A stretch of DNA of 57,081 nucleotides from Acetobacteraceae bacterium. GTDB taxonomy: Bacteria > Pseudomonadota > Alphaproteobacteria > Acetobacterales > Acetobacteraceae. The DNA lies in the NCBI GenBank assembly GCA_947455205.1, contig CANGNF010000034.1, positions 1-57,081 of the forward strand, given 5' to 3'. Below, piece after piece: positions 34,114 to 42,116 of the stretch; position 1 is the stretch's first letter; each line of letters begins with the position of its first letter. A program made the translations under genes and the position numbers. Under the pieces are notes generated by a model. That model did no database searches, was not told the origin of the DNA, and saw nothing but the letters and a program-made list of their open reading frames with translations.

Positions 34114-35363
34114 CGTACCACCCCCGCTTCCGCCAGCACCGCATCGGCCAGCACGCCCAGCGCCGCCGTTGCCCATTCCGGCGTGATGCTCTCGGCCTCG
34201 TTATGGCTGATGCCGCCATGGCAGGGGCAGAACAGCATCACGGTGGGCACCTTGCGCGCCATGTAGACCGCGTCATGCCCAATGCCCGTCGGCATGTCCT
34301 TGAAGCTGTGGCCACGCGCCCGTGCCGCCACGCGCAACCGCTCCGCCAATTCGGGCGCGAAGGGCATCATCGGCGAGTGCCAGAAATCCACCACCTCCAC
34401 CTTCAGGCCGCGCTTGGCGGCAATCTCGGCGCCCTTGGCGTGGATCTGCTGGCGCATCAGCTCCAGCTGGTCCTCGTCGCCATGGCGCGTGTCGATGCTG
34501 AACCACACGCGGCTCGGCGCGATGTTGCGGCTGGACGGGTACACGTTCACCACGCCCACCGTGCCGCGCCCCGGTTCACCGGTGGGCGAGACGGCTGACA
34601 GCGCAATCTCCTCCACCGCACTGATGAAGGGCGCCGCGCCCATCATGGCGTCGTGCCGCCCGGCCATGATGCTGCCGCCGTGGCTTTCCTCGCCCAGCAC
34701 CGTCACCTCGTACCAGCGCTGCGCCAGGGCGTGCGTGACCACGCCCAGCTCCAGCCCCTCATTCTCCAGCTGCGGCCCCTGCTCGATATGCAGCTCGAAA
34801 TAGGCGCCCAGCTTCTGCAACTCCGCCGGATCGGCGCTGCCCTGCCAGCCGATCTTCCGCAGTTCGTCACCGAAGACCTTGCCCTCGGCGTCCTGCTTGC
34901 CCAGCACCTCGGCCTCGGTGAAGACGCCCATCGCCGCGCCGCTGCCCATCATGGGCGGTGAGAAGCGGGCGCCTTCCTCGTTGGTCCAGTTGATCAGCGT
35001 CAGCGGCGCCTCTGTCTCGGCGCCCGCCTCATGCAACGCGCGCATCAGCTCCAGCCCGGCCAGCACGCCCAGGATACCGTCGAACTTGCCGCCGGTCGGC
35101 TGCGTGTCCAGGTGGCTGCCGATGGCGACCGCCTTGCGCGAGGGATCGCGCCCCGGCCGGGTGAACACCATGTTGCCCACCCGGTCCACGCTCAGCGTCA
35201 GGCCACAGGCCTCGCCCCATTGCTGGAACAGCGCGCGGCCCTGGCCATCCAGATCCGTCAAGGTCTGCCGGTTGCAGCCGCCCTTGGCGGTGCCGCCGAT
35301 CTTGGCGATCTCCATCAGGCTGTCCCACAGCCTGGCGCCGCTCAACGGAATGTTCGTGCTCAT
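34110..35363 (-). CDS. M20 family hydantoinase/carbamoylase (N-carbamoyl-amino acid hydrolase-like)
   Basis: Metal-dependent hydrolase of the allantoate amidohydrolase / N-carbamoyl-L-amino acid hydrolase family, 417 residues. Family motifs: IGSHLDTQPTGGKFDGILGVLAGLEL, INWTNEEGARFSPPMMGSGA, the ELHIEQGPQLE metal site, and GHDAVYMARKVPTVMLFCP near the end. It probably removes a carbamoyl or similar group from an amino acid derivative. ATG at 35363 has GGAG 8 bases upstream and overlaps the stop of the preceding gene (ATGA). Middle gene of the operon. Confidence 0.88.
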   Translation of the reverse strand: MSTNIPLSGARLWDSLMEIAKIGGTAKGGCNRQTLTDLDGQGRALFQQWGEACGLTLSVDRVGNMVFTRPGRDPSRKAVAIGSHLDTQPTGGKFDGILGVLAGLELMRALHEAGAETEAPLTLINWTNEEGARFSPPMMGSGAAMGVFTEAEVLGKQDAEGKVFGDELRKIGWQGSADPAELQKLGAYFELHIEQGPQLENEGLELGVVTHALAQRWYEVTVLGEESHGGSIMAGRHDAMMGAAPFISAVEEIALSAVSPTGEPGRGTVGVVNVYPSSRNIAPSRVWFSIDTRHGDEDQLELMRQQIHAKGAEIAAKRGLKVEVVDFWHSPMMPFAPELAERLRVAARARGHSFKDMPTGIGHDAVYMARKVPTVMLFCPCHGGISHNEAESITPEWATAALGVLADAVLAEAGVVR

Positions 35364-36646
35364 CGGATGCTCTCCACCCCACACCATTCGGCCATGGTGA
35401 GGGCAATGCTGCGGGTGATGTTCTGCATGCTCTCGACGCCAACGCTTTCGTCAATGCCGTGGATGTCCTGCGCATCCGGGCCGAAGCATGCAACCGGCGT
35501 GCCCTGGTACAGCACGAAGTGCCGCCCATCGGTCAGCGCCGGCGCGGGGTAGTCGCGCAGCCGCGCGCCGGCCACCTCGGCATAGCTGCGTGCGGCCAGT
35601 TGCACGATCTCGGCGGACTGGTCGAAGACGCAGCCCTCGGCCATGAAGCCCTTGAACTCCAGGCCCACCTTGCAACTCCCCAGCCGCGGGTCCTCGGCGG
35701 CCTTGGCGACCAGCGCCTCGATCTCGCGGGCCACCTTGCGCGGGTCGCGCCCGACCATGACGCCGACGCGCATGCCCAGCTTGGCCCGCGTGGCGACGCT
35801 GCTGTTCCACTCGCCGCCCTGGAAGGTGCCGAGGTTCACGTTGACCGGGTGGTTCACCCCGGCAAAGCTGGCATGAACCAGCTCCGCGCGGTTCATCGCG
35901 TGCTCGTATTCCTTGAAGGCGGCGGCCACCACGCCCGCGGCCTCGATGGCGTTGATGCCGCTGTGCATGTCCCGCACATGCGCCGGCCGGCCGGAAACCG
36001 TGACCCAGGCCCAGACCACGCCGACCTCGGCGGTCCACATCGCCTCCACGCCGGGGCCCGGTTCCGGCAGGATCACCGCATCCATCTTCGGTAGCGCCAG
36101 CATGGTCGCCAGCGCGCCATTGCCGGTGCATTCCTCCTCGATCACGGCCTGCAGCTGCACCGGGGCGGCGGGTTGCAGCCCGGCCAGTTGCAGCGCCTTG
36201 ATGGCGAAGAGGTTGCTGACCAGCCCGGCCTTCATGTCACCGGCGCCACGGCCGTAGATGCGGCCGTCGCGCACCACCGCCTGGTAGGGCGGGCTCAGCC
36301 ACATGTCGGCGGCGCCTTCCGGCACCACATCCAGGTGGCCGTTCAGCGCCAGGCTGCGGCCGGTGGCCGTGCGCGGCGTGTGCAACGCCACCACGTTGTC
36401 GCGCCCGGCATAATCGATCAGCGGCGGGGAGAAGCCGCGGTGGCCCTCCAGCTTCGAAACCTCCACCGGAATGCGCCGCACCGGCAGCCCGGTCTCGGCG
36501 AAGAGGCGCGCCATTTCCGCCACCGCGCCGTGCTCGCGGCCCAGCGTGCTGTCGTGGCGCACCAGCGCGAACAGCGCCGCCAGCGCCTCGGCCTCCAGCG
36601 CATCCACGGCGGCAAGGATCGCGCGGCGCGCGCCCGGGTCCAGCAT
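35360..36646 (-). CDS. M20 family deacylase (ArgE/DapE-like)
   Basis: Zinc amidohydrolase of 428 residues. It shows LALNGHLDVVPEG (first metal His and Asp), YGRGAGDMKAGLVSNL, the catalytic and metal acidic pair EEECTGNGALA, a dimerisation lid, and the last metal His in DAQDIHGIDESV. It belongs to the acetylornithine deacetylase / succinyl-diaminopimelate desuccinylase group, but such catabolic clusters usually use it on other N-acyl substrates. ATG at 36646 is chosen with GGGAG 6 bases upstream; 36685 is the longest frame. First gene of the operon, divergent from the deacetylase-like gene. Confidence 0.85.
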   Translation of the reverse strand: MLDPGARRAILAAVDALEAEALAALFALVRHDSTLGREHGAVAEMARLFAETGLPVRRIPVEVSKLEGHRGFSPPLIDYAGRDNVVALHTPRTATGRSLALNGHLDVVPEGAADMWLSPPYQAVVRDGRIYGRGAGDMKAGLVSNLFAIKALQLAGLQPAAPVQLQAVIEEECTGNGALATMLALPKMDAVILPEPGPGVEAMWTAEVGVVWAWVTVSGRPAHVRDMHSGINAIEAAGVVAAAFKEYEHAMNRAELVHASFAGVNHPVNVNLGTFQGGEWNSSVATRAKLGMRVGVMVGRDPRKVAREIEALVAKAAEDPRLGSCKVGLEFKGFMAEGCVFDQSAEIVQLAARSYAEVAGARLRDYPAPALTDGRHFVLYQGTPVACFGPDAQDIHGIDESVGVESMQNITRSIALTMAEWCGVESIR

Positions 36647-36728
36647 CGGCATCTCCCACAAGGTCACCCCAAGGCTATCCGCCACCGCTTTGCCTGGACA
36701 CCCCCGCTGGCGCGCGTACCATCCGGCA

Positions 36729-37763
36729 ATGCGAAGCTTCCACGACCCCGGCCACGCCCAGCACGCCCCGCAATTCTTCCTGATGCGCGGCCAGGTGCGG
36801 CAGAACTACGAAATTCCCGCCCGGGCCGAGAGCCTGCTGGCCGGGCTGCACGCGCTGGGCCTGCCGCCGGAACTGGCGCCAGCCGCCACCGCCGCCCAAC
36901 TGCAGACAGTGCATGCGCCGGACTACCTGGCCTTCCTGGAAGCCGTCGGCCCCGCCTGGGCGGCGCTGCCCAATGCCGGGCCGGAAGCCGTGGGCAACGC
37001 CTTCCCCACCGCCGACGCGCTGGCCAGCGGCGCCCGCCGCCCGGCTGGCCTGGTCGGCCAGGTCGGCTGGTACACCGCCGACGCCGCCTGCCCGATCGGG
37101 CCGCATACCTGGCAGGCCAGCATCGGCGCCGCCGGCGTGGCACTGGCCGCCGCCGCCGAGGCCGCCGCCGGGCGCCAGGCCTATGCGCTGTGCCGCCCGC
37201 CCGGCCACCACACCTACGCGGCGCGGGCCGGCGGGCATTGCTTCATCAACAACGCCGCCCTGGCGGTGCAGGCGCTGCGCGCCGCCGGCGCCGCCCGCGT
37301 GGCGGTGCTGGATATCGACAGCCACCACGGCAACGGCACCCAGGGCATCTTCTGGAACCGGCCGGACGTGCTGACCGTCTCGGTCCATGGCGACCCCGGC
37401 GGCTACTACCCCTGGTTCACCGGCTATGCCGAGGAAGTGGGCGGCGCGGGCGCCGAGGGCCGCAACCTGAACCTGCCGCTGCCCCTGGGCACGCCGGACG
37501 CCGCCTGGCTGGCCGCCGTGCAGCACGGCATCGCGGCGGTGCGGGCCTTCGCGCCGGAAGCGCTGGTCGTCTCGCTCGGCTTCGATGCGTCGGAGCACGA
37601 ACCGCTGAACGCGCTGAACGTCACCGCCGAGGGCTTCGCCCGGGCCGGCGCCATGATCGGCACGCTCAGGCTGCCCAGCGCCATCATCCAGGAAGGCGGC
37701 TACAACGTGGACCTGTTGGGTACACTTCTCCAACGCTTCCTGACCGGCTGGAGCGAGGCATGA
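36729..37763 (+). CDS. histone deacetylase family amidohydrolase (acetylpolyamine-type)
   Basis: Zinc deacetylase of 344 residues with the arginase-deacetylase fold. It has the charge-relay RPPGHHTYAARAGGHCFINN block, the metal motif VLDIDSHHGNGTQGIF with Asp-X-His ligands, LVVSLGFDASEHEP with the third ligand, and EGGYN near the C-terminus. Bacterial members of this type remove acetyl groups from polyamines or other small amines rather than histones. It diverges from the M20-carbamoylase-MlrC operon across 82 bases and is followed by an M19 dipeptidase, so it is likely part of the same amide-degrading region. Confidence 0.87.
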   Translation: MRSFHDPGHAQHAPQFFLMRGQVRQNYEIPARAESLLAGLHALGLPPELAPAATAAQLQTVHAPDYLAFLEAVGPAWAALPNAGPEAVGNAFPTADALASGARRPAGLVGQVGWYTADAACPIGPHTWQASIGAAGVALAAAAEAAAGRQAYALCRPPGHHTYAARAGGHCFINNAALAVQALRAAGAARVAVLDIDSHHGNGTQGIFWNRPDVLTVSVHGDPGGYYPWFTGYAEEVGGAGAEGRNLNLPLPLGTPDAAWLAAVQHGIAAVRAFAPEALVVSLGFDASEHEPLNALNVTAEGFARAGAMIGTLRLPSAIIQEGGYNVDLLGTLLQRFLTGWSEA

Positions 37764-37771
37764 GCGCCGCC

Positions 37772-37813
37772 GATTCACGCCTCCGGGCACTGCGGCCCTC
37801 CGGCGATGGGAGG
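37772..37813 (+). repeat. GATTCACGCC-type intergenic palindromic repeat
   Basis: Single copy of the family tandemly repeated at 9104. It opens GATTCACGCC, has the core hairpin GGGC-ACTGCG-GCCC and ends GGCGATGGGAGG. Its last bases (GGGAGG) serve as the Shine-Dalgarno of the dipeptidase starting at 37819. Confidence 0.65.
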
Positions 37814-37818
37814 CGGGC

Positions 37819-38814
37819 ATGAGCGACCTGCCGACGCTGGACACCCATATCGACATCCGCTGGCCCAACCCGCCGGACCCGGTGGCCGAGACCGCCATGC
37901 GCGTCGATTTCCCGAAGATGCAGCGGGGCAGCCTGCGCGCCGCCGTCTTCATCGCCTACCTGCCCCAGGGCAAGCGCGACGAGGCCGGGCACCTGGCTGC
38001 CGCCGAGCGGGCCGATGCCATGCTGGCGCATATCCGCGCCCGCGCCGATGGCAAGACCCGCCGCTTCTGCGCCACCGCCGCCGACCTGGCGGCGCTGTAC
38101 GAGACCGATGCCCTGGGCGTCCTTTCCGCGGTGGAGAATGGCTACGCCATGGGCCGCGACCTCTCCGCCCCCGCGCGCTGGAAGGCGCAGGGCGCCTGCT
38201 ACCTGACGCTGACCCATAACGGCCATAACGAGATCGCCGACGCCGCCATCCCGCGCCCGGAACTCGGCGACGCCGAGAGCGAGCATGGCGGCCTCTCCGC
38301 CTTCGGGCGCGAGGCGATCGGCGCGCTGAACCGGGCCGGGGTGATGGTGGATGTCAGCCATGTCGCCAAGCCCGGCATGATGCAGGCGGCGGAGCTCTCG
38401 CGCAGCCCGATCCTGGCCACCCATGCCTGCTGCCGCGCGCTGTGCGACCACCCGCGCAACCTGGATGACGAGCAGCTGGACATGCTGAAGCAGACCGGCG
38501 GGCTGATCCAGATCACCGCCATGATGTCCTTCCTCAACAAGACCCCACCGAATGGCCGGCACCATGCTTCGGTGGAGGACATGGCCCGGCACGTGGACTA
38601 CGCCGTCGCCCGCATCGGGCTGGAGCATGTCGGCCTGAGCTCCGACTTCGATGGCGGCGGCGGCATCCAGGGCTGGAAGGACGCCAGCGAGACGCCGAAC
38701 CTGACCCGGGTGCTGCGTGCCCGTGGCTATGACGACGCCGCGCTGCGCCTGCTGTGGAGCGGCAATTTCCTGCGGGTCTGGCGCGCGGCGGAGGCGGTGG
38801 CGGCTGGCGCCTGA
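37819..38814 (+). CDS. membrane dipeptidase (M19 family)
   Basis: Zinc dipeptidase of the renal dipeptidase family, 331 residues, a TIM-barrel amidohydrolase. Metal-site motifs are in order: DTHIDI (HxD), the bridging Glu in AVENGYAMG, MVDVSHVAKPG and LATHACCRALCDHPRN, then GLSSDFDGGGG. No signal peptide is seen, so it is cytoplasmic. Bacterial members cleave dipeptides, including D-amino acid-containing ones. It lies 55 bases after the deacetylase-like gene, with a palindromic repeat between, and precedes two Bug receptors that could bring in its substrates. Confidence 0.88.
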   Translation: MSDLPTLDTHIDIRWPNPPDPVAETAMRVDFPKMQRGSLRAAVFIAYLPQGKRDEAGHLAAAERADAMLAHIRARADGKTRRFCATAADLAALYETDALGVLSAVENGYAMGRDLSAPARWKAQGACYLTLTHNGHNEIADAAIPRPELGDAESEHGGLSAFGREAIGALNRAGVMVDVSHVAKPGMMQAAELSRSPILATHACCRALCDHPRNLDDEQLDMLKQTGGLIQITAMMSFLNKTPPNGRHHASVEDMARHVDYAVARIGLEHVGLSSDFDGGGGIQGWKDASETPNLTRVLRARGYDDAALRLLWSGNFLRVWRAAEAVAAGA

Positions 38815-38849
38815 TCGTCGCCGGTGGAACCACCGGCGGCGTGCATCAG
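38811..38849 (-). repeat. GATGC-type copy of the palindromic repeat
   Basis: Minus-strand copy that opens CTGATGCACGCC, with a perfect 9-bp hairpin (CGCCGGTGG and CCACCGGCG, 38819-38838, loop AA) and the end GACGATCAG. It begins inside the dipeptidase stop codon and may end its transcript. A second, imperfect hairpin (38875-38900) follows. Confidence 0.65.
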
Positions 38850-38989
38850 CCGCTCAATCGACCGCCCGGAACCCGTCAGACGCTGCTGTCTGCGCCTGAC
38901 AGGCTCCAGGCCGCCGCAGGCTTTCGCTTCCCTCGCGGGCCCGGCCGGGGCAAAAGGCGGCATAAGCCTGTCCCCGGGAGGACCCGCCG

Positions 38990-39973
38990 ATGATCACGCG
39001 CCGCGCCGCGCTGGCCATACCCCTGGCCGCGCCTTTCCTTGCCCGCCCTGGCTTTGCCCAGGCCTGGCGGCCGACCCAGCCCATCCGCATCGTCATCCCG
39101 GCCGCGCCCGGCGGCACCGCGGACATCTCCGCCCGGCTGCTGGCGCCGTTCTTCCAGACCCATTTCGGCGTCAACTGCGTGGCCGAGAACAAGTCCGGCG
39201 CCGGCGGCACCATCGGCACGCAGGAGGTGGTGCGCGCCACGCCGGATGGGCACACGCTGCTGCTGGGCAATATCGGCCCGCAATCCATTGCCTATTCGCT
39301 GTTCCGCGGCCTGCAGTACACGCCGACCAGCCTGGTTCCCATCGCCGGCACCGTGCGCGGGCCGAACGTGCTGGTGGTGCATCCCAGCGTCCCCGCCCAT
39401 TCGGTGGCGGAGCTGGTGGCGGTGCTGAAGCGCGACCCCGGCAAGCTCAGCTTCGGCTCACCCGGCGTCGGCCAGAGCCCGCACCTGACGGGCGTGTGGT
39501 TCAACCAGGCCACGGGGACCGAGGCGATCCACGTGCCGTTCCGCGGCGCCGGCCCGGCGGCGATCGAGCTGGTGGCCGGCAACATCCAGTACATGTGGGA
39601 CAACCTGACCAGCGGCATCCAGCAGATTCGCGCCGGCCGGGTCCGCGCCCTGGCGGTGTCCTCGGCCGAGCGCAACCCGCAGCTGCCCGACGTGCCGGCG
39701 GCGCGGGAGACGATCCCCGAACTCGCGGCCTTCGACGTGAACACCTGGTTCGGCATCTACGCCCCCGCCGGCACGCCCCGCCACATTGCCGAGGCGCTGA
39801 ACCGCGCCATGTATGAATGGCACCAGACGGAGGCGGTGAAGGCGCGCTGGGCGGAGATGGGGGGCACCTCGCTCTACGGCACGCTGGAACAATTCGCCGC
39901 CTTCACCACCAATGAAATTGCCAAGTGGGGCGCGGTGATCCGCCGCGAGGGCCTGCAGATGGAGATCGGCTGA
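38990..39973 (+). CDS. Bug/TctC family solute-binding protein
   Basis: Periplasmic receptor of 327 residues. The signal peptide starts MITRRAALAIPLAAPFLARP, with twin Arg that could direct it to Tat. Mature blocks are QPIRIVIPAAPGGTADISAR, ENKSGAGGTIGTQEVVRA and HVPFRGAGPAAIELVAG, the last lining the carboxylate pocket. GGGAGG precedes the ATG. The gene overlaps the next Bug gene by one base (TGATG). The two proteins share many blocks (NIGPQSIAYSL / NIGPQAIAYSL), so they arose by tandem duplication. No membrane component is nearby. Confidence 0.9.
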   Translation: MITRRAALAIPLAAPFLARPGFAQAWRPTQPIRIVIPAAPGGTADISARLLAPFFQTHFGVNCVAENKSGAGGTIGTQEVVRATPDGHTLLLGNIGPQSIAYSLFRGLQYTPTSLVPIAGTVRGPNVLVVHPSVPAHSVAELVAVLKRDPGKLSFGSPGVGQSPHLTGVWFNQATGTEAIHVPFRGAGPAAIELVAGNIQYMWDNLTSGIQQIRAGRVRALAVSSAERNPQLPDVPAARETIPELAAFDVNTWFGIYAPAGTPRHIAEALNRAMYEWHQTEAVKARWAEMGGTSLYGTLEQFAAFTTNEIAKWGAVIRREGLQMEIG

Positions 39974-40950
39974 TGCTGCTTCGTAGAACCGCCTTGGCGC
40001 TGCCCGCGCTGCTGCTGGCCCCCGCCGCCCGCGCCGAGAACTGGAAGCCCGGCCAGCAGCTCCGCATCATCGCCGGCGCCGCCGCCGGCGGCACCACGGA
40101 CATCATGGGCCGCATGCTGGCGCAGCACCTGCAGGTGAAGTGGGGCACCCCTGTCGTGGTGGAGAACCGCACCGGCGCCGGCGGCACCATCGCCACCGCC
40201 GAGATCGTGCGCGCCCGGCCGGATGGGCTGAACCTGCTGTCGGGCAACATCGGCCCGCAGGCCATCGCCTATTCGCTGTACCGCAACCTGACCTACCGGC
40301 CGGACCAGCTGACCAACATCGCCGGCACCATCACCGGGCCGAACGTGCTGGTGGTGAATGCCGACAACCCCGTGCGCGACATGGCGCAATTCGCCGCCTG
40401 GCTGCGGGCGGAAAAGGGCAAGGTCACCTTCGCCAGCACCGGCGCCGGGCAGTCCACCCACCTGTCCCCGGTGTGGATGCTGCAGTTGCTGAATGCCGAG
40501 GCGGTGCATGTGCCCTACCGTGGCAGCGCCCCGGCGCAGACCGCCATGCTGGCCGGCGAATGCGGCTTCCTGGTGGACAACCTGACCGGCGTGATCGAGC
40601 AGATCCGCGCCGGCAAGCTGCGCGCGCTGTGCGTCACCAGCGCCGAGCGCAGCCCGGCCCTGCCGGATGTGCCGGCGGCGAAGGACACCCTGCCGGAGCT
40701 GCGGACCTACGAGGTGAACACCTGGTTCGGCATGTTCGGCCCCGCCGGCCTGCCGGCCGAGGTCACCAACGGCCTGAACGCCGAGATCAACGCCTGGCTG
40801 GGCCAGGCCGACACCAAGCGCCGCTTCGCCGAACTGGGCGGTGGCCCGCTGGTGAAGTCGCCGGCCGAGTTCACCAGCTTCGTGCAGGCCGAGATCGCCA
40901 AGTGGCGCACCGTGATCCAGAAGGAAGGCCTGCAGATCGACGCCTCCTGA
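39973..40950 (+). CDS. Bug/TctC family solute-binding protein, tandem paralogue
   Basis: Second receptor of the pair, 325 residues. It has a signal peptide (MLLRRTALALPALLLAPAARA), the block GQQLRIIAGAAAGGTTDIMG, ENRTGAGGTIATAEIVRA and HVPYRGSAPAQTAMLAG. The DNA start overlaps the stop of its neighbour, so both are made together. Differences lie around the ligand loops, which suggests different or split ligands. It ends the operon of dipeptidase and receptors. Confidence 0.9.
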   Translation: MLLRRTALALPALLLAPAARAENWKPGQQLRIIAGAAAGGTTDIMGRMLAQHLQVKWGTPVVVENRTGAGGTIATAEIVRARPDGLNLLSGNIGPQAIAYSLYRNLTYRPDQLTNIAGTITGPNVLVVNADNPVRDMAQFAAWLRAEKGKVTFASTGAGQSTHLSPVWMLQLLNAEAVHVPYRGSAPAQTAMLAGECGFLVDNLTGVIEQIRAGKLRALCVTSAERSPALPDVPAAKDTLPELRTYEVNTWFGMFGPAGLPAEVTNGLNAEINAWLGQADTKRRFAELGGGPLVKSPAEFTSFVQAEIAKWRTVIQKEGLQIDAS

Positions 40951-41157
40951 CCCCAGGCGCCGCTACGCCACCGGGGTTGAGCCGCAGTCGACCGCCCAGC
41001 CCGGCGCCACCCGGTCAGCCGAAACGCCGGTTCGCCACCCACCAGCGGGAGATCCTTCAGCCGGGCATTGACCCCAAAGCTGACCGCCAGGATGGTCAGC
41101 CGTACCAGCGGCACCGCCAGGCGCCGCCGTATCCTGGGGTTGACCATCGGCAGGGGT

Positions 41158-41183
41158 CCGGTAACTCAGGTTGCCGTTACCGG
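41158..41183 (+). promoter_or_regulatory. hairpin overlapping the ribosome binding site of the EamA gene
   Basis: Perfect 8-bp arms CCGGTAAC and GTTACCGG around a 10-base loop. The right arm ends in the GGAGG (41182-41186) that serves the ATG at 41198. It could be an operator or block ribosome entry. The rest of the gap 40951-41157 holds one more short inverted repeat (GCTGACC/GGTCAGC) and no gene I can support. Confidence 0.4.
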
Positions 41184-41197
41184 AGGGGCTGGGCGTA

Positions 41198-42103
41198 ATG
41201 CAACTTTGGCTGGCGGCCACGCTGGCGGCGGCGCTGTTCCAGTGCTGGCGCACCGCCATGCAGCAGAAGCTGCGTGGCCAGCTCTCGGTCAATGGCGCCG
41301 GCGTGGTGCGCTACCTGTATGGCGTGCCGGTGGCGGCGGTGTACCTGGGCGTCTGGGCGCTGGGCCATGGCAGCACCCTGCCGCTGCTGAGCACGACCTT
41401 CTGGCTCTACACCCTGGGCGGCGGCCTCGCGCAGATCATCGCCACCAACCTGCTGATCATGGCCTTCGGCTTCCGCGGCTTCGCCGTCGGCACCGCCTAT
41501 GCCAAGACCGAGAGCATCCAGGCCGCGCTGCTTGCCCTGGCGCTGCTGGGGGAGACGGTGTCGCTGCTCAGCTGGGCCGGCATCGGGCTGTCGCTGGCCG
41601 GCGTGCTCTACCTCTCCCTGGCCGGGCGCACCGGCAGCCTGCGGGAGGTGGCGGCGGCCACGGTGCAGCCGGCGGCGCTGTGCGGCCTGGCGGCTGGCTT
41701 CTTCTTCGGCGCGGCGACGGTGCTGATCAAGGGCGCCAACGTCACCCTGGACCTGGACGACAAGGTATTCGGCGCCCTGCTGACGCTGTTCCTGATGAAC
41801 GGCATGCAGACGGCGCTGCAGGGGGGCTACCTGCTGGCGCGGGAGCCTGCGGAGCTGGCCAAGGTCTTCGCCAGCTGGCGCGACAGCCGCTGGGTCGGCG
41901 CGCTCTCGGCCAGCGGCAGCTCCTGCTGGTTCATCGCCTTCGCCCTGGCCCCGGTGGCGCTGGTGCGCTCCATCGGCCAGGTGGAAATCGTCTTCACGCT
42001 GCTGTTCAGCGCCTTCTACCTGAAGGAAACGCTGAAGCGGAAGGATGTGGTCGGCGCCATTATCGTGGTGGCCGGCGTGGTGCTGGTGGTGGCGGGGCGG
42101 TAG
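41198..42103 (+). CDS. EamA/DMT family transporter
   Basis: Inner-membrane protein of the drug/metabolite transporter superfamily, 301 residues with about ten hydrophobic segments. The two EamA halves are visible: residues about 5-135, with GFRGFAVGTAYAKTESIQAALLALALLGE, and about 150-300, ending VEIVFTLLFSAFYLKETLKRKDVVGAIIVVAGVVLVVAGR, the typical end block. Such proteins export or import metabolites; the substrate is unknown. ATG at 41198 is chosen for its GGAGG; the frame from 41171 would include the hairpin. It stands alone. Confidence 0.87.
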   Translation: MQLWLAATLAAALFQCWRTAMQQKLRGQLSVNGAGVVRYLYGVPVAAVYLGVWALGHGSTLPLLSTTFWLYTLGGGLAQIIATNLLIMAFGFRGFAVGTAYAKTESIQAALLALALLGETVSLLSWAGIGLSLAGVLYLSLAGRTGSLREVAAATVQPAALCGLAAGFFFGAATVLIKGANVTLDLDDKVFGALLTLFLMNGMQTALQGGYLLAREPAELAKVFASWRDSRWVGALSASGSSCWFIAFALAPVALVRSIGQVEIVFTLLFSAFYLKETLKRKDVVGAIIVVAGVVLVVAGR

Positions 42104-42116
42104 CCCCGCACCGGCC

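Noticed and set aside
36690..36722. TTGCCT ... TACCAT as a promoter of the deacetylase-like gene
   Set aside because: The spacer is 21 bases, too long for a sigma-70 promoter.
40707..41147. Minus-strand frame in the gap before the EamA gene
   Set aside because: Most of it overlaps the second Bug gene; the unique part has no recognisable motif.
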